DNA from: Halorubrum persicum
GTDB taxonomy: Archaea; Halobacteriota; Halobacteria; Halobacteriales; Haloferacaceae
Assembly (NCBI RefSeq): GCF_002727125.1
Contig: NZ_NHOA01000017.1
Location: forward strand, 37,267-101,266
DNA length: 64,000 bases
Direction of reading: 5' to 3'
A program made the translations under genes and the position numbers. Of this stretch, positions 17,140 to 24,882 are shown piece by piece. Position 1 is the stretch's first letter. Each line of letters opens with the position of its first letter. The notes under the pieces were generated by a model. The model was not told the DNA's origin. It made no database searches and saw only the letters and a list, made by a program, of their open reading frames with translations.

Positions 17140-18372
17140 CTACTCGCGAGTCCAGTCCTGCATCCGGCTGTCCTCGAGGATCGTCTCGCGGACGACCTGG
17201 GGATCTTCGATGAGTCGGTTCTGGAGGTGGATGCCGCCCGCACTCCCCTTGTTGATCTTCTCGATTTCGACAACCCCGAGGAAGGCTTGCTCTTTCAGGA
17301 TGTCGCGGAACCGGCGGACGGAGAGGATATCCATATCGAGATGGTTGCAGATGCGTTCGTACTGGTCGTACACCCGGCTCGTGAGGAACGCATCGTCGTT
17401 GCTGTTGACACTCAGCTCCGTGAGCGCCAGCAACGCCGCCTTCGCCTGCGTGGGTGCGCCGTTCACGAGTTCTCTGAACCGGTCCTTTTCGGCGTGCTGC
17501 TGTGCCTGGCGGACGTGTTCCTCCGTCACCTGCTCTGCTCCGGCCTCGTAGGCGACCTCCCCGGCGTGGCGAAGAATGTCGATCGCCTTCCGAGCGTCGC
17601 CGTGTTCCTGCGCGGCGAAGGCCGCCGAGAGCGGAATCACGTCCTCCGAAAGGACGCCGTCCTGGAAGGCGTCCTCACGGTTGAACATGATCTCCCGGAG
17701 CTGGTTGGCGTCGTATGGCTTGAAGAACAGCTCCTTGTGCTGGAAGCTGCTTTTCACGCGCTCGTTCACGTTGTCGACGTACTGGATCTTGTTGCTGATC
17801 GCGATGACGCCGACGCTACAGTCGATTTTCCCCGCCTCCTCAGCGCGCGAGAGCTTCATCAACACGCTGTCGTCGTTCATCAGATCGATCTCGTCGAGGA
17901 TGATGATCACAGAATCGAATTGAGCGTCGAGCGTCTTCCAGAGGAGTTTGTAGTATTTCGACGTACTGAGGCCGGTATGTGGGACGGAGATTCCAGTCGA
18001 AGATTCATCGTTCAGCTTCGCGGCCAGTGAGGAGATTGCTTGAGTCTCCGTGTTGTCTTCAGCACAGTCGATATACGCGGTTCCAATCTCGACGCCATCC
18101 TGAGCGGCATTCTGAGCTCGTTGGCAGACGTGTTTCGAAACGAGAGATTTACCGGTCCCCGTTTTCCCGTAGATCATCACGTTTTCCGGGGAGTACCCGT
18201 GAACAGCACCGTTGAGACGTTTCGCGAGCTTCGAGATTTCCTCGTCGCGACCGACGATCCGGTCAGCCTCCGGAACGTGGCCGATTTTCAGGAGATCCTT
18301 GTTCGCGAAGATACGATGCCCGGATTCAAAGAGTGGATCGTCGACAGAACTGGGTGAAGAGTCGGGCGTCAT
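17140..18372 (-). CDS. Orc1/Cdc6-type replication initiator (second copy)
   Basis: A 410-residue protein of usual family length. The N-terminus FESGHRIFANKDLLKIGHVP is the typical initiator segment. Walker A is YGKTGTGKS near 65, Walker B IIILDEIDLMND near 155, and sensor 1 IAISNKIQY near 190. The winged helix occupies the last 90 residues (ALTELSVNSNDDAFLTSRVY onward). GTTTCCGACGT-type repeats on both sides of the gene form its cognate origin. On the minus strand GATTTATACTC at 18402-18412, about 35 bases upstream, is the probable TATA box. This is the main initiator candidate for the replicon. Confidence 0.93.
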   Translation of the reverse strand: MTPDSSPSSVDDPLFESGHRIFANKDLLKIGHVPEADRIVGRDEEISKLAKRLNGAVHGYSPENVMIYGKTGTGKSLVSKHVCQRAQNAAQDGVEIGTAYIDCAEDNTETQAISSLAAKLNDESSTGISVPHTGLSTSKYYKLLWKTLDAQFDSVIIILDEIDLMNDDSVLMKLSRAEEAGKIDCSVGVIAISNKIQYVDNVNERVKSSFQHKELFFKPYDANQLREIMFNREDAFQDGVLSEDVIPLSAAFAAQEHGDARKAIDILRHAGEVAYEAGAEQVTEEHVRQAQQHAEKDRFRELVNGAPTQAKAALLALTELSVNSNDDAFLTSRVYDQYERICNHLDMDILSVRRFRDILKEQAFLGVVEIEKINKGSAGGIHLQNRLIEDPQVVRETILEDSRMQDWTRE

Positions 18373-19002
18373 TGAATATCACACGGTGTGAGCGGGGGGA
18401 GTATAAATCTAGTGGAGAACGCCACCCCACGTTTCCGACGTTCCTTGTCCGATATCAGCCGGAAAATGCCGTAATTCGGTGGAATTGGATTGCTGACAAT
18501 ATAGCCGCGTTTCCGACGTGAGAGAGGAAACCCGTAGACGGAAGCGTCGCCTCGATGTCGAACCCCGAACCCACACACCCCACGTTTCCGTCGTAATCAC
18601 CGAACAGGTGGGGAGGGGACTCGAAGAAGACATCTACGACGAGATACCAAAGACGAGAGCGGCCTAGCCGTCCAATACTGGCCGTCTACAGAAGCAGCTG
18701 GAAAGGATCGTTTCATCTGAGGGGGCGAAGTACTTCGCCCCCTCTTTGGGCGAAGTACACTTAATGAACGTTTCTCAGCTATACCACTTTAATCTATGTG
18801 TTACAGAAGTTAGTTCATCTCTAGATTGGTTCTAGGTCAACAGAATTAGTGGCTGCATAGCACTATCGTAGTCTCCCCCTACGCCGTCGTGGAGAAACGA
18901 CGGAAACGCGGGGGGTGTGGTCCCTTCGAAATCAGCGTCACCCCCTCCACCAACATCCAGTTACGACGGAAACGTGGGGTGGGTGTCCTCCATCATCGAG
19001 TT
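18373..19002. other. Replication origin: ORB repeats flanking an AT-rich unwinding element
   Basis: Forward GTTTCCGWCGT cores lie at 18431-18441, 18509-18519 and 18584-18594, and inverted copies at 18897-18907 and 18963-18973. Between the two orientations lies an AT-rich stretch (about 18758-18870), the expected duplex-unwinding element. Most repeats adjoin a C-rich or G-rich tract (CCCCAC before, GTGGGG after). This is the classic haloarchaeal origin plan next to its orc1. No gene is visible in the 630 bases. Confidence 0.85.
18721..18742. repeat. 22-base perfect palindrome inside the origin
   Basis: GGGGGCGAAGT is followed directly by its exact complement ACTTCGCCCCC. A further GGGCGAAGTAC lies at 18748-18758, at the edge of the AT-rich element. 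It may extrude a cruciform or bind a dimeric protein. Confidence 0.75.
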
Positions 19003-19326
19003 TTACTCGTCCGGGTTGACCGGACCCTTGTACTGAGAACGAATCTTCTCTCCCTCCCGCCACTGCCAGTAGTAGTAGCGATTGTCGTTGATTTCCTTGA
19101 TCGTGATCGTCGCTTTTGCAGGGACGTCGTCCGGGAGATCGTCCGGTCGCTCTTCGACCTCGTCTTGATCTGCCGACTCCTCGAGACGGGCCTCTCGTTC
19201 CTTGTGCTCGGCGAGCGCTTCAGCGTACGTCGCAACGTCTCGGAGCTGCTCCGGGTCCGACTCGTTGAGCGTGTTGACGATCTCCGTCGGGAGGTTCGCC
19301 GGTGGGGTCGGGGGTTCGTAGGACAT
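19003..19326 (-). CDS. Small haloarchaeal protein, DUF6788-like
   Basis: A 107-residue acidic protein. The first 60 residues are helical and charged (PEQLRDVATYAEALAEHKER). The end, IKEINDNRYYYWQWREGEKI followed by SQYKGPV, is a small beta motif seen in haloarchaeal proteins that bind nucleic acid or are annotated DUF6788. Its function is unknown. It lies beside the origin and diverges from a winged-helix regulator, with an inverted repeat (19341-19381) between them. Confidence 0.6.
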   Translation of the reverse strand: MSYEPPTPPANLPTEIVNTLNESDPEQLRDVATYAEALAEHKEREARLEESADQDEVEERPDDLPDDVPAKATITIKEINDNRYYYWQWREGEKIRSQYKGPVNPDE

Positions 19327-19340
19327 CGGATACTCTCGTG

Positions 19341-19381
19341 TTAACCAACACGTCCCACGAATCCATAGTTTTGTTGGTTAA
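19341..19381. repeat. TTAACCAACA inverted repeat, copy 2
   Basis: TTAACCAACA (19341-19350) and TGTTGGTTAA (19372-19381) with a 21-base spacer lie between two divergent gene starts. Confidence 0.85.
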
Positions 19382-19414
19382 GACGATGGAGACGACTCTC
19401 ATGCCTGTTGGCTG

Positions 19415-19460
19415 TAACATTACTCGAAACTTCTTTATATACAAGTTTCGTACTATGTTA
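19415..19460 (+). promoter_or_regulatory. Operator dyad overlapping the TATA box of the winged-helix gene
   Basis: TAACAT...CGAAACTT (19415-19432) mirrors AAGTTTCG...ATGTTA (19443-19460). The centre holds TTTATATA (19434-19441), 28 bases before the GTG start at 19465. A dimer bound here would block TBP, so autorepression by the adjacent regulator is likely. Confidence 0.6.
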
Positions 19461-19464
19461 CACC

Positions 19465-20385
19465 GTGCTCCGGCGCATCGAACTCGAGGTCCTCGCCACG
19501 GTCGACCGCGGCGACACGATCTCCGAGCTCGCGACGAAGCTCGACCACAGCGAGAGCTACCTCTCCCGTGCCGTCGCCGACCTCGCCGAGAAGGGGCTCG
19601 TCTACACGGAACGCGACGGCCGTCGAAAACGCGTCGTCCCGTCGGATGCTCGCGCCGTCGAGCTCTATCAGGACCTCGTCCGCCAACACTCCCACATTGA
19701 CTTCCCCGATCTACTGACCGGCAAGGCACTCGAGGTGCTGTACTACCTCGACCAGCCGCGAACCGTCTCCGAGATCGCCGACCGGAGCGACAACTACCGC
19801 AATACGGTCAACCGCGTCCTCAAGCGGTTTCGCGACCGTGGGCTCGTCGGGACGGCCGACGGCCGCTATGAATTCAACGCCGACTTCGACCGCCTCCACG
19901 AGTTCGCCCGTGAACTCGCACACCATCTGCATCGCCAGCGCCTCGAAGCCGTTGCCCCGAAGGGCACGATTCTCTGGGAGGACTACGACGAATTCCTCGC
20001 CCAGGCCGAGACGGAGATCGACGCGGCGGCGTTCCACGAAACCGGCCTCGCTCGATTCGCGGCCTTCGACCTCCAGTTCCTGCTTACCGGCAACCGCTAC
20101 TACGTCTACTCCGAGGAACTTGACGAAGTCTCGCCGGCGGAGCTCTGCTGTCACACGCTGCTGATCGACGACGGCAGCCGCCACCGGTCGTACTGTCTCC
20201 TCCTGCTCAGCCACGTCGACGTCGACGGGGCGGACCTCCGAGAGCAGTCGGTGAAGTATGGCCTCGAAGACGAAATCGACGTCTTGCTGCGCTACCTCGA
20301 GACGCACGGCAAGGCCGACAACGACCGGCTCCCGGAGTGGGACGAGTTTCAGGAGCTCGTGGCAGACCACAAAACCGAACCCTGA
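19465..20385 (+). CDS. Two-winged-helix transcriptional regulator
   Basis: A protein of about 306 residues. The GTG at 19465-19467 is chosen because TTTATATA sits 28 bases upstream, giving a leaderless start; an in-frame TTG at 19408 lies upstream of that promoter. Two MarR/TrmB-like winged helices follow: LEVLATVDRGDTISELATKL with SYLSRAVADLAEKGLV, and KALEVLYYLDQPRTVSEIAD with YRNTVNRVLKRFRDRGLV. The C-terminal half is alpha/beta (FDLQFLLTGNRYYVYSEELD) and may sense a ligand. The dyad over its promoter suggests autoregulation. Confidence 0.75.
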   Translation: MLRRIELEVLATVDRGDTISELATKLDHSESYLSRAVADLAEKGLVYTERDGRRKRVVPSDARAVELYQDLVRQHSHIDFPDLLTGKALEVLYYLDQPRTVSEIADRSDNYRNTVNRVLKRFRDRGLVGTADGRYEFNADFDRLHEFARELAHHLHRQRLEAVAPKGTILWEDYDEFLAQAETEIDAAAFHETGLARFAAFDLQFLLTGNRYYVYSEELDEVSPAELCCHTLLIDDGSRHRSYCLLLLSHVDVDGADLREQSVKYGLEDEIDVLLRYLETHGKADNDRLPEWDEFQELVADHKTEP

Positions 20386-20413
20386 GTGCTAATTTGGACC
20401 GAACGCTCGGCAG

Positions 20414-20827
20414 TTACGCTTCTTCCGGACGGGGCGCGTTCTCGTACTTGACCATCTTCTCGGGCTTGTCGGAAATCGTCTCGTAGATCTGCTGGAGCGT
20501 CTCCTCGGCTGCGAGGAGGTTGTGGTCGTCGAGGAACGCCCGTCCCTTCTCGGTGAGCCCGTAGAACTTCCGGGGGTAGCCTTGTCGACGCTGGTCATCG
20601 TCGAGGGCGACTTCTTTGACGATGCCGGCATCGATGAGCTTCTGGATGTGTTTGTAGACGGTCGCGTCGCTGACGCTGGGGTTGAGCTCCTCGAGCTCGT
20701 ACATCGAGGGGAGCTGCTCGGGGTGCTGGAGGATGTTGTTGATTAGCGCGAATCGCGTCTGTTGGGTGACGAAGTGGACGAGTTCGCGGGATTCCATCCC
20801 CTCAGCAGTCCCCAGTTCGGTGCTCAT
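20414..20827 (-). CDS. PhiH1-repressor/PadR-like winged-helix protein
   Basis: A 137-residue protein from ATG 20825-20827. The winged helix spans RFALINNILQHPEQLPSMYE to KFYGLTEKGRAFLDDHNLLA, with VSDATVYKHIQKLIDAGIV as the recognition part. A C-terminal helix for dimerisation follows. It diverges from 20956 across a 128-base gap packed with GTTTAC/GTAAAC half-sites, which are its probable operators. The layout is that of a haloviral or plasmid repressor switch. Confidence 0.78.
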   Translation of the reverse strand: MSTELGTAEGMESRELVHFVTQQTRFALINNILQHPEQLPSMYELEELNPSVSDATVYKHIQKLIDAGIVKEVALDDDQRRQGYPRKFYGLTEKGRAFLDDHNLLAAEETLQQIYETISDKPEKMVKYENAPRPEEA

Positions 20828-20857
20828 ACTGTATCGTACACGGTGGGGCGCCAAGTA

Positions 20858-20925
20858 GTTTACCCCTGAGTAAATCACTCCACAGTAAACTACATTTACT
20901 TGAGCAGGTGATTTACTCCGTAAAC
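20858..20925. promoter_or_regulatory. Cluster of six GTTTAC/GTAAAC half-sites
   Basis: Half-sites GTTTAC 20858, GTAAAT 20870, GTAAAC 20885, ATTTAC 20894, ATTTAC 20911 and GTAAAC 20920 form three dyads between the divergent repressor and 20956 genes. They suggest cooperative repressor binding controlling both promoters. Confidence 0.6.
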
Positions 20926-20955
20926 CATATCTCCCCGCCACGAGACACTCACATA

Positions 20956-21504
20956 ATGACCGAGGAGGAGTCTCCTGTTCCCGATGACGTTCTCAAAAGT
21001 GCCAAAGACCAGCTTGACGAGGAGGAGATAACGCTGGCCGACAACGAGGAAGTCCTCCACGCCTTGAGCGAGTTAACCCCAGTCTATGAGAACGACCGGT
21101 CGTATTTCGTCCTCGGAAACTATGACCGGGAGCCGATTCAACGGCTGAACCTGGTGGTGGACCGCCTCAACCGGCGCACCAACGCGTACGCGTTCCGAAT
21201 GGTCGATATCCGTGGCGAGTGGGACAACAGCATCCAGAAGTTCTGTCTCATCGCGGACATCGTGACGTACCTCGTCGGTGTCGCCGAGAAAGAGCCAAGT
21301 GACTTCCTCGTTGAACAGGGACTGCTCGTCGGCACGACGGAGTTCTTCGCGAAAAGTCACGTCCTCAAGCGAGAGTACGAGGACGAAGAACACCCATTTG
21401 GGTGGATGCAGGACGGCGTCTTCGAACTATTTGACCAGGAAGCACGGCTCTATCGCTGGCGAACCGAGGAGGATCTCGTTGACGTGACTGACGAGCTGCC
21501 GTAA
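20956..21504 (+). CDS. Unknown protein divergent from the phiH-like repressor
   Basis: A 182-residue acidic protein from ATG 20956-20958. YFVLGNYDREPIQRLNLVVD, then YAFRMVDI and KFCLIADIVTYLVGVAEKEP followed by LVEQGLLVGTTEFF alternate strands and helices in a Rossmann/TIR/SLOG-like order. I do not recognise the family. It may be a nucleotide-binding or signalling protein. Being controlled with the repressor across a shared operator array, it is probably part of a switch or defence/lysogeny-type unit. Confidence 0.5.
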   Translation: MTEEESPVPDDVLKSAKDQLDEEEITLADNEEVLHALSELTPVYENDRSYFVLGNYDREPIQRLNLVVDRLNRRTNAYAFRMVDIRGEWDNSIQKFCLIADIVTYLVGVAEKEPSDFLVEQGLLVGTTEFFAKSHVLKREYEDEEHPFGWMQDGVFELFDQEARLYRWRTEEDLVDVTDELP

Positions 21505-21527
21505 CGGCGGGTAAGCTGATACTGACT

Positions 21528-21573
21528 GAGTCACCCAACGCAAGCGTGGTCTTGAGAGCCCTGTTGGTTACTC
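21528..21573. repeat. TTAACCAACA-type inverted repeat, degenerate copy
   Basis: GAGTCACCCAAC (21528-21539) faces TGTTGGTTACTC (21562-21573). The right arm is close to the family; the left has drifted. It lies between two convergent gene ends. Confidence 0.55.
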
Positions 21574-21577
21574 AGGT

Positions 21578-22402
21578 TTAGTTCGAGTCAGCTGGGAGCC
21601 GGCCGGCTGGTCGGGGAACGCGCCCCCGTTTGATCTCGTGGTCGACGCGGCGCAGGTGTTTGCAGCCGCCTTCGGGTGAGCGCTGCTGCCAGTCGGGACA
21701 GGTACACGATTCGTCGATGACGTCGACTTCGTACCGGTTCCCGGACGCAGACTGCACCTCGTAGCGGCCACCTTTCGAGAGGAGTGAGACGTCCATCGCT
21801 TCGGCGACAGCACGCTTCGTGCGGGGCTCGAGCTCGTCATTCGACTGTGCGTTCTCATCGACGACCAGTCGGTCGCGAACGTCGCCCGTTCGACCCCCGT
21901 CCGGAGCGACGGCTTCCACAGGGCCACTGAGCCGCTCGTGGAGCAGTCCCTCCACCGGATGGCCTTCCGGCCACAGGTAGTGGACCTCGCGGCGCTCGCG
22001 ATGGTCGTAGGAGCCGCACGCCGCTGCGCACCCAGTCCAGACGCGCCAGGCACCGAGCGCGGCCATCACGTCGACGATGTCGCGGGGAACCGTCTGGTGG
22101 TCGTCCGGGAAGAACACCCGGAAGCGGGTACACGCCACCTGCGGCGGGACGATCTCCCACCAGTCTTCGCTGGAGCCCCAGCTATTGTACATCGCCTCGT
22201 CGCTCCCGTAGCCGACGGTCACGCCGTCGATCGGCGTCCAGTCCGCCGGGAGGTGTTCCGCCTCGCCTTCGAGCACCCGGAGGACGGCGTATCGAAGGTA
22301 CTCGTGGGCTTGGTTGTCTGTCGTTCGAGCGACCTGGTCATGCTGCTCGGCAACGTGCTCGGCTTCCTCGAGGACCGTCGTGAGATAGGGTTCAGTCATC
22401 AT
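21578..22402 (-). CDS. SWIM zinc-finger protein
   Basis: A 274-residue protein. The C-terminal SWIM motif is CTCPDWQQRSPEGGCKHLRR (C-x-C-xn-C-x-H), a zinc site used for DNA or protein contacts. The middle has VGYGSDEAMYNSWGSSEDWW and FRVFFPDDHQTVPRDIVDVM, unassigned. Two ATGs in a row (22397-22402) leave the exact start open by one codon. It is the first of many minus-strand backbone genes preceded by a T-tract/hairpin element (22421-22453). Proteins of this kind are frequent on haloarchaeal plasmids. Confidence 0.75.
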   Translation of the reverse strand: MMTEPYLTTVLEEAEHVAEQHDQVARTTDNQAHEYLRYAVLRVLEGEAEHLPADWTPIDGVTVGYGSDEAMYNSWGSSEDWWEIVPPQVACTRFRVFFPDDHQTVPRDIVDVMAALGAWRVWTGCAAACGSYDHRERREVHYLWPEGHPVEGLLHERLSGPVEAVAPDGGRTGDVRDRLVVDENAQSNDELEPRTKRAVAEAMDVSLLSKGGRYEVQSASGNRYEVDVIDESCTCPDWQQRSPEGGCKHLRRVDHEIKRGRVPRPAGRLPADSN

Positions 22403-22420
22403 TCGACGGAGGTCAGAACG

Positions 22421-22453
22421 CGCCTCCGCCCCTCCGCGGGCGCAGAAAAACTC
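22421..22453 (-). promoter_or_regulatory. T-tract/hairpin leader element, SWIM gene
   Basis: Reading on the minus strand, GTTTTT is followed by a GC-rich hairpin with GGAGGGGCGG in the loop side, ending 19 bases before the ATG. It is a divergent member of the 15-copy family. Confidence 0.55.
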
Positions 22454-22563
22454 CCGTGTAGCTGATGGACTGTTTTTCACTCAGAATGACTGCTTATAGA
22501 CACTAAGGGTGTAGTGTTCGCGTAGGCGGTGCTATTTACAGATATGGGAACGCTCCACTAGGT

Positions 22564-23322
22564 ATGGTTGCCACGTACTCGATACTGTCACTGCTGATCA
22601 TCTTCGCGCTGTCGTTGTTGATTGTGCGTACCGGCTCGATTGCACTGGAGATGACGGGCCTGTCACCAGATGTGGCCTCCTTCCAAGCCACGTCAGCGTT
22701 CTCTGGAGCCGGATATACGACCGAAGAGGCAGAACAGGCTATCACCACCGTCGGCCGCCGTAAAACAGTGAAGGCGCTCATTCGGCTCGGCAGTATTGGA
22801 CTCCTCGGTGCAATTTCGTCACTTATCCTTTCGTTCACGCGAACTGGTGGCGACGACCTGTTGAACTTACTGTACATTCTCGGTGGCGCCGGTGTAATTA
22901 TTCTGTTCGCACGGAGTCGGTGGTTCAACCGCCTTGTGACGCCGCTTATTGAGTGGGCGCTGAATGAGACGACAGAGTTGGAGATCTCGGATTATGCTCA
23001 GTTACTCGGATTGCAACGCGAATATCGTGTGGCGGAGGTGGAAATCAGCGAGGGCGATTGGCTGGCAGGGGGATCGATTTCGGAGCTGGATTTACCACGC
23101 GAAGGGGTGTTGATACTCGGCATTCGTCGTGATGATTCATATATTGGTGCGCCACAACCAGATACGGAGACGAAACCGGACGACACGCTCGTCCTCTATG
23201 GGAAACAAGACCGTCTCAAAGAATTGTCAGACCGGCTCAGTGGTGATGCAGAGGCTCGGGACGATGCTGTTGAAGACCACGAGGAAACACTCGAAGAGCA
23301 AAAACAGCTCATTGAACAATAA
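22564..23322 (+). CDS. Membrane protein with C-terminal TrkA-C (RCK-C) domain
   Basis: A 252-residue protein. Hydrophobic helices lie near 3-22 (TYSILSLLIIFALSLLIVRT), 68-92 and 100-120. Between the first two is SFQATSAFSGAGYTTEEAEQ. A TrkA-C-like domain (155-225) follows, with EVEISEGDWLAGGSISELDL and DDTLVLYGKQDRLKELSDRL. Such domains bind ligands such as cyclic di-AMP and gate ion channels. No full channel pore is seen, so the transported ion is unknown. It ends with an acidic coil. Confidence 0.7.
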   Translation: MVATYSILSLLIIFALSLLIVRTGSIALEMTGLSPDVASFQATSAFSGAGYTTEEAEQAITTVGRRKTVKALIRLGSIGLLGAISSLILSFTRTGGDDLLNLLYILGGAGVIILFARSRWFNRLVTPLIEWALNETTELEISDYAQLLGLQREYRVAEVEISEGDWLAGGSISELDLPREGVLILGIRRDDSYIGAPQPDTETKPDDTLVLYGKQDRLKELSDRLSGDAEARDDAVEDHEETLEEQKQLIEQ

Positions 23323-23392
23323 CAGGAACCAGTCCCCGAATTTAACCTCCTGATTAGGACGTGGAATTGCCAGAAAGAATGGCGACATCACA

Positions 23393-23433
23393 TTAACCAA
23401 CAATACAAAACTACGTGTCCCTCTGTTGGTTAA
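23393..23433. repeat. TTAACCAACA inverted repeat, copy 3
   Basis: TTAACCAACA (23393-23402) and TGTTGGTTAA (23424-23433) with a 21-base spacer lie between two convergent gene ends. Confidence 0.85.
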
Positions 23434-23450
23434 TCGAATGGGCGAGAGAA

Positions 23451-24377
23451 TTATTCCTCGAGGAGGTCGATGATTTTCTCTGCCGTCCGACTGATCCGGC
23501 CGAGGCGCTCGCGAATGATCTCGGGATCGTCGGACTCCCACGCAGCGAGGTAGAACGCTGACCTGCTCGTGTCGAGCCCGCAGTAGCGCCCGACGACGTA
23601 CGCGACGGCTTCGGCCTCGACTTCGCGTTTTGCCCGCTCTGTGTCGTCGTCGACGTCGAAGTGAAGCAGAGCGTGCGCGTACTCGTGAATCAGCGTCCGC
23701 GCGAGGTCGGCCTCGTTCTCACGATCACGCACCTCGACGAGCGGCTGAACGTCGACGAGGCTCAGCTGCTCGCAGATGCCCTTCGCCTCACCGTGGGGCC
23801 ACTCCTCGGCTGGAACGATTCGCACCGTCACGCCGAGGTCGTCAGCGGCGGCAGTCAACTGTTCGACGAGGTCGTCGGGGTCCCCGGTCGCTTCCGTGTC
23901 CAGGTCGGGAAGCGGCTCACCTTCGGTCTGGGAGACGTCGAACACCGGCGCGGGCTTGAACCCGACCAGGCCCTCGGACCACTCCTCGGGTGGCGTCTCG
24001 TCGTACTCACAGTCGCTGTCCTCGTGGTAGCTCGGCGAGTTCTCGCATTCCGGGCACTGCTTGGTGATGATCGGCGCCCAGATCCAGATGGCCGACTCGC
24101 CCTCCGTGACGTGGCGGTCGAACTCCTCCTGCCACGTCCGATAGCCCGCCACCCGGCTCGCCTCGGGACACTGCCGCTTGATGAGGAGCGCGTTCCGGTA
24201 GGAGTAGTCGTGGAAACGACTCTGGACATCGAGCCACTCTTGGAACTCGTCGCTGGCCTGCGCGTCGTCGACGCCGGCGACGAGGTCGTCGATCCACTGT
24301 TCGATGGTGCTGTGCATCTCGTCGGATCGCGTGTCGGTCTGGTCGAAGGAGACCGACGAATCACTGGTCGTAGCCAT
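23451..24377 (-). CDS. ArdC-like antirestriction protein with M78-type zincin
   Basis: A 308-residue protein from ATG 24375-24377. The N-terminal ArdC domain has RFHDYSYRNALLIKRQCPEA and VAGYRTWQEEFDRHVTEGES with IWIWAPI. An inserted zinc ribbon reads CPECENSPSYHEDSDC. The C-terminal metalloprotease-like domain has TLIHEYAHALLHF (HExxH) and the downstream Glu in EVEAEAVAYVVG. ArdC proteins bind single-stranded DNA entering by conjugation and blunt host restriction. This is strong evidence that the backbone belongs to a transmissible element. Confidence 0.85.
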   Translation of the reverse strand: MATTSDSSVSFDQTDTRSDEMHSTIEQWIDDLVAGVDDAQASDEFQEWLDVQSRFHDYSYRNALLIKRQCPEASRVAGYRTWQEEFDRHVTEGESAIWIWAPIITKQCPECENSPSYHEDSDCEYDETPPEEWSEGLVGFKPAPVFDVSQTEGEPLPDLDTEATGDPDDLVEQLTAAADDLGVTVRIVPAEEWPHGEAKGICEQLSLVDVQPLVEVRDRENEADLARTLIHEYAHALLHFDVDDDTERAKREVEAEAVAYVVGRYCGLDTSRSAFYLAAWESDDPEIIRERLGRISRTAEKIIDLLEE

Positions 24378-24420
24378 TGTGTTCACCGAATCAAGTTTAC
24401 GGCGACTGCGTCTGTTTAGA

Positions 24421-24453
24421 CCGCGCCGCACCCCTCTGGGGCGCACAAAAAAC
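24421..24453 (-). promoter_or_regulatory. T-tract/hairpin leader element, ArdC-like gene
   Basis: On the minus strand TTTTTTGTGCGCC is followed by loop CCAGAGGGGTGC and the closing GGCGC stem, 44 bases before the ATG at 24377 and just after the stop of the preceding gene. Confidence 0.7.
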
Positions 24454-24464
24454 CGCTCTGTCGG

Positions 24465-24812
24465 TCAGCGGAGCTCGTGGCGTTCGTCTGCAAAGCCGAC
24501 CGTGACGAGGTAATCGAGGAACTCGTCGAACCGCTCGACGTCACTGGGCGTGTCGGTCGCAAGATGACGCGCCCACTCGATGGCCCACTGGAAGGCGGGA
24601 TCCGTGCCGCCCTTGCCGTGAATGTACCACCACCGGGCCGCCTTGAGAACCACTATGGGATTCGTCGTCGGCTGCTCACCGGCGAGCCCACGGGTGATGG
24701 ATTCGATTTCGTCGGGGACGTCGGCGGGATCGACCTCCGCTGATTGCGTGTTGTCGATATCGACGGGAATATCGTCGATCGAGACGTTGTCGGGACGCTG
24801 TTGTTGACTCAC
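24465..24812 (-). CDS. Haloarchaeal backbone protein of unknown function
   Basis: A 115-residue acidic protein. After a disordered start (MSQQQRPDNVSIDDIPVD) comes an all-helical part with IVVLKAARWWYIHGKGGTDP and FQWAIEWARHLATDTPSD. I do not recognise a family. It sits between the ArdC-like and TGT-fold genes with a leader element on both sides, so it belongs to the element backbone. Confidence 0.6.
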   Translation of the reverse strand: MSQQQRPDNVSIDDIPVDIDNTQSAEVDPADVPDEIESITRGLAGEQPTTNPIVVLKAARWWYIHGKGGTDPAFQWAIEWARHLATDTPSDVERFDEFLDYLVTVGFADERHELR

Positions 24813-24840
24813 TGGAAGTCACCTCTGAGAGCTTTCGAAG

Positions 24841-24870
24841 GAGCCCTCGCCCTCTCGGGGGCACGAAAAA
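24841..24870 (-). promoter_or_regulatory. T-tract/hairpin leader element, gene 24465-24812
   Basis: TTTTTCGTGCC leads into CCCGAGAGGGCGAGGGC on the minus strand, about 29 bases before the ATG at 24812. Confidence 0.7.
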
Positions 24871-24882
24871 CAGGTCGCGAAG

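Noticed and set aside
17227..18030. Plus-strand open frame opposite the second orc1
   Set aside because: Shadow frame; the minus strand encodes a complete Orc1/Cdc6.
20956..21504. Calling this protein a TIR or SLOG enzyme
   Set aside because: The strand-helix order is suggestive, but no diagnostic motif or catalytic residue could be identified.
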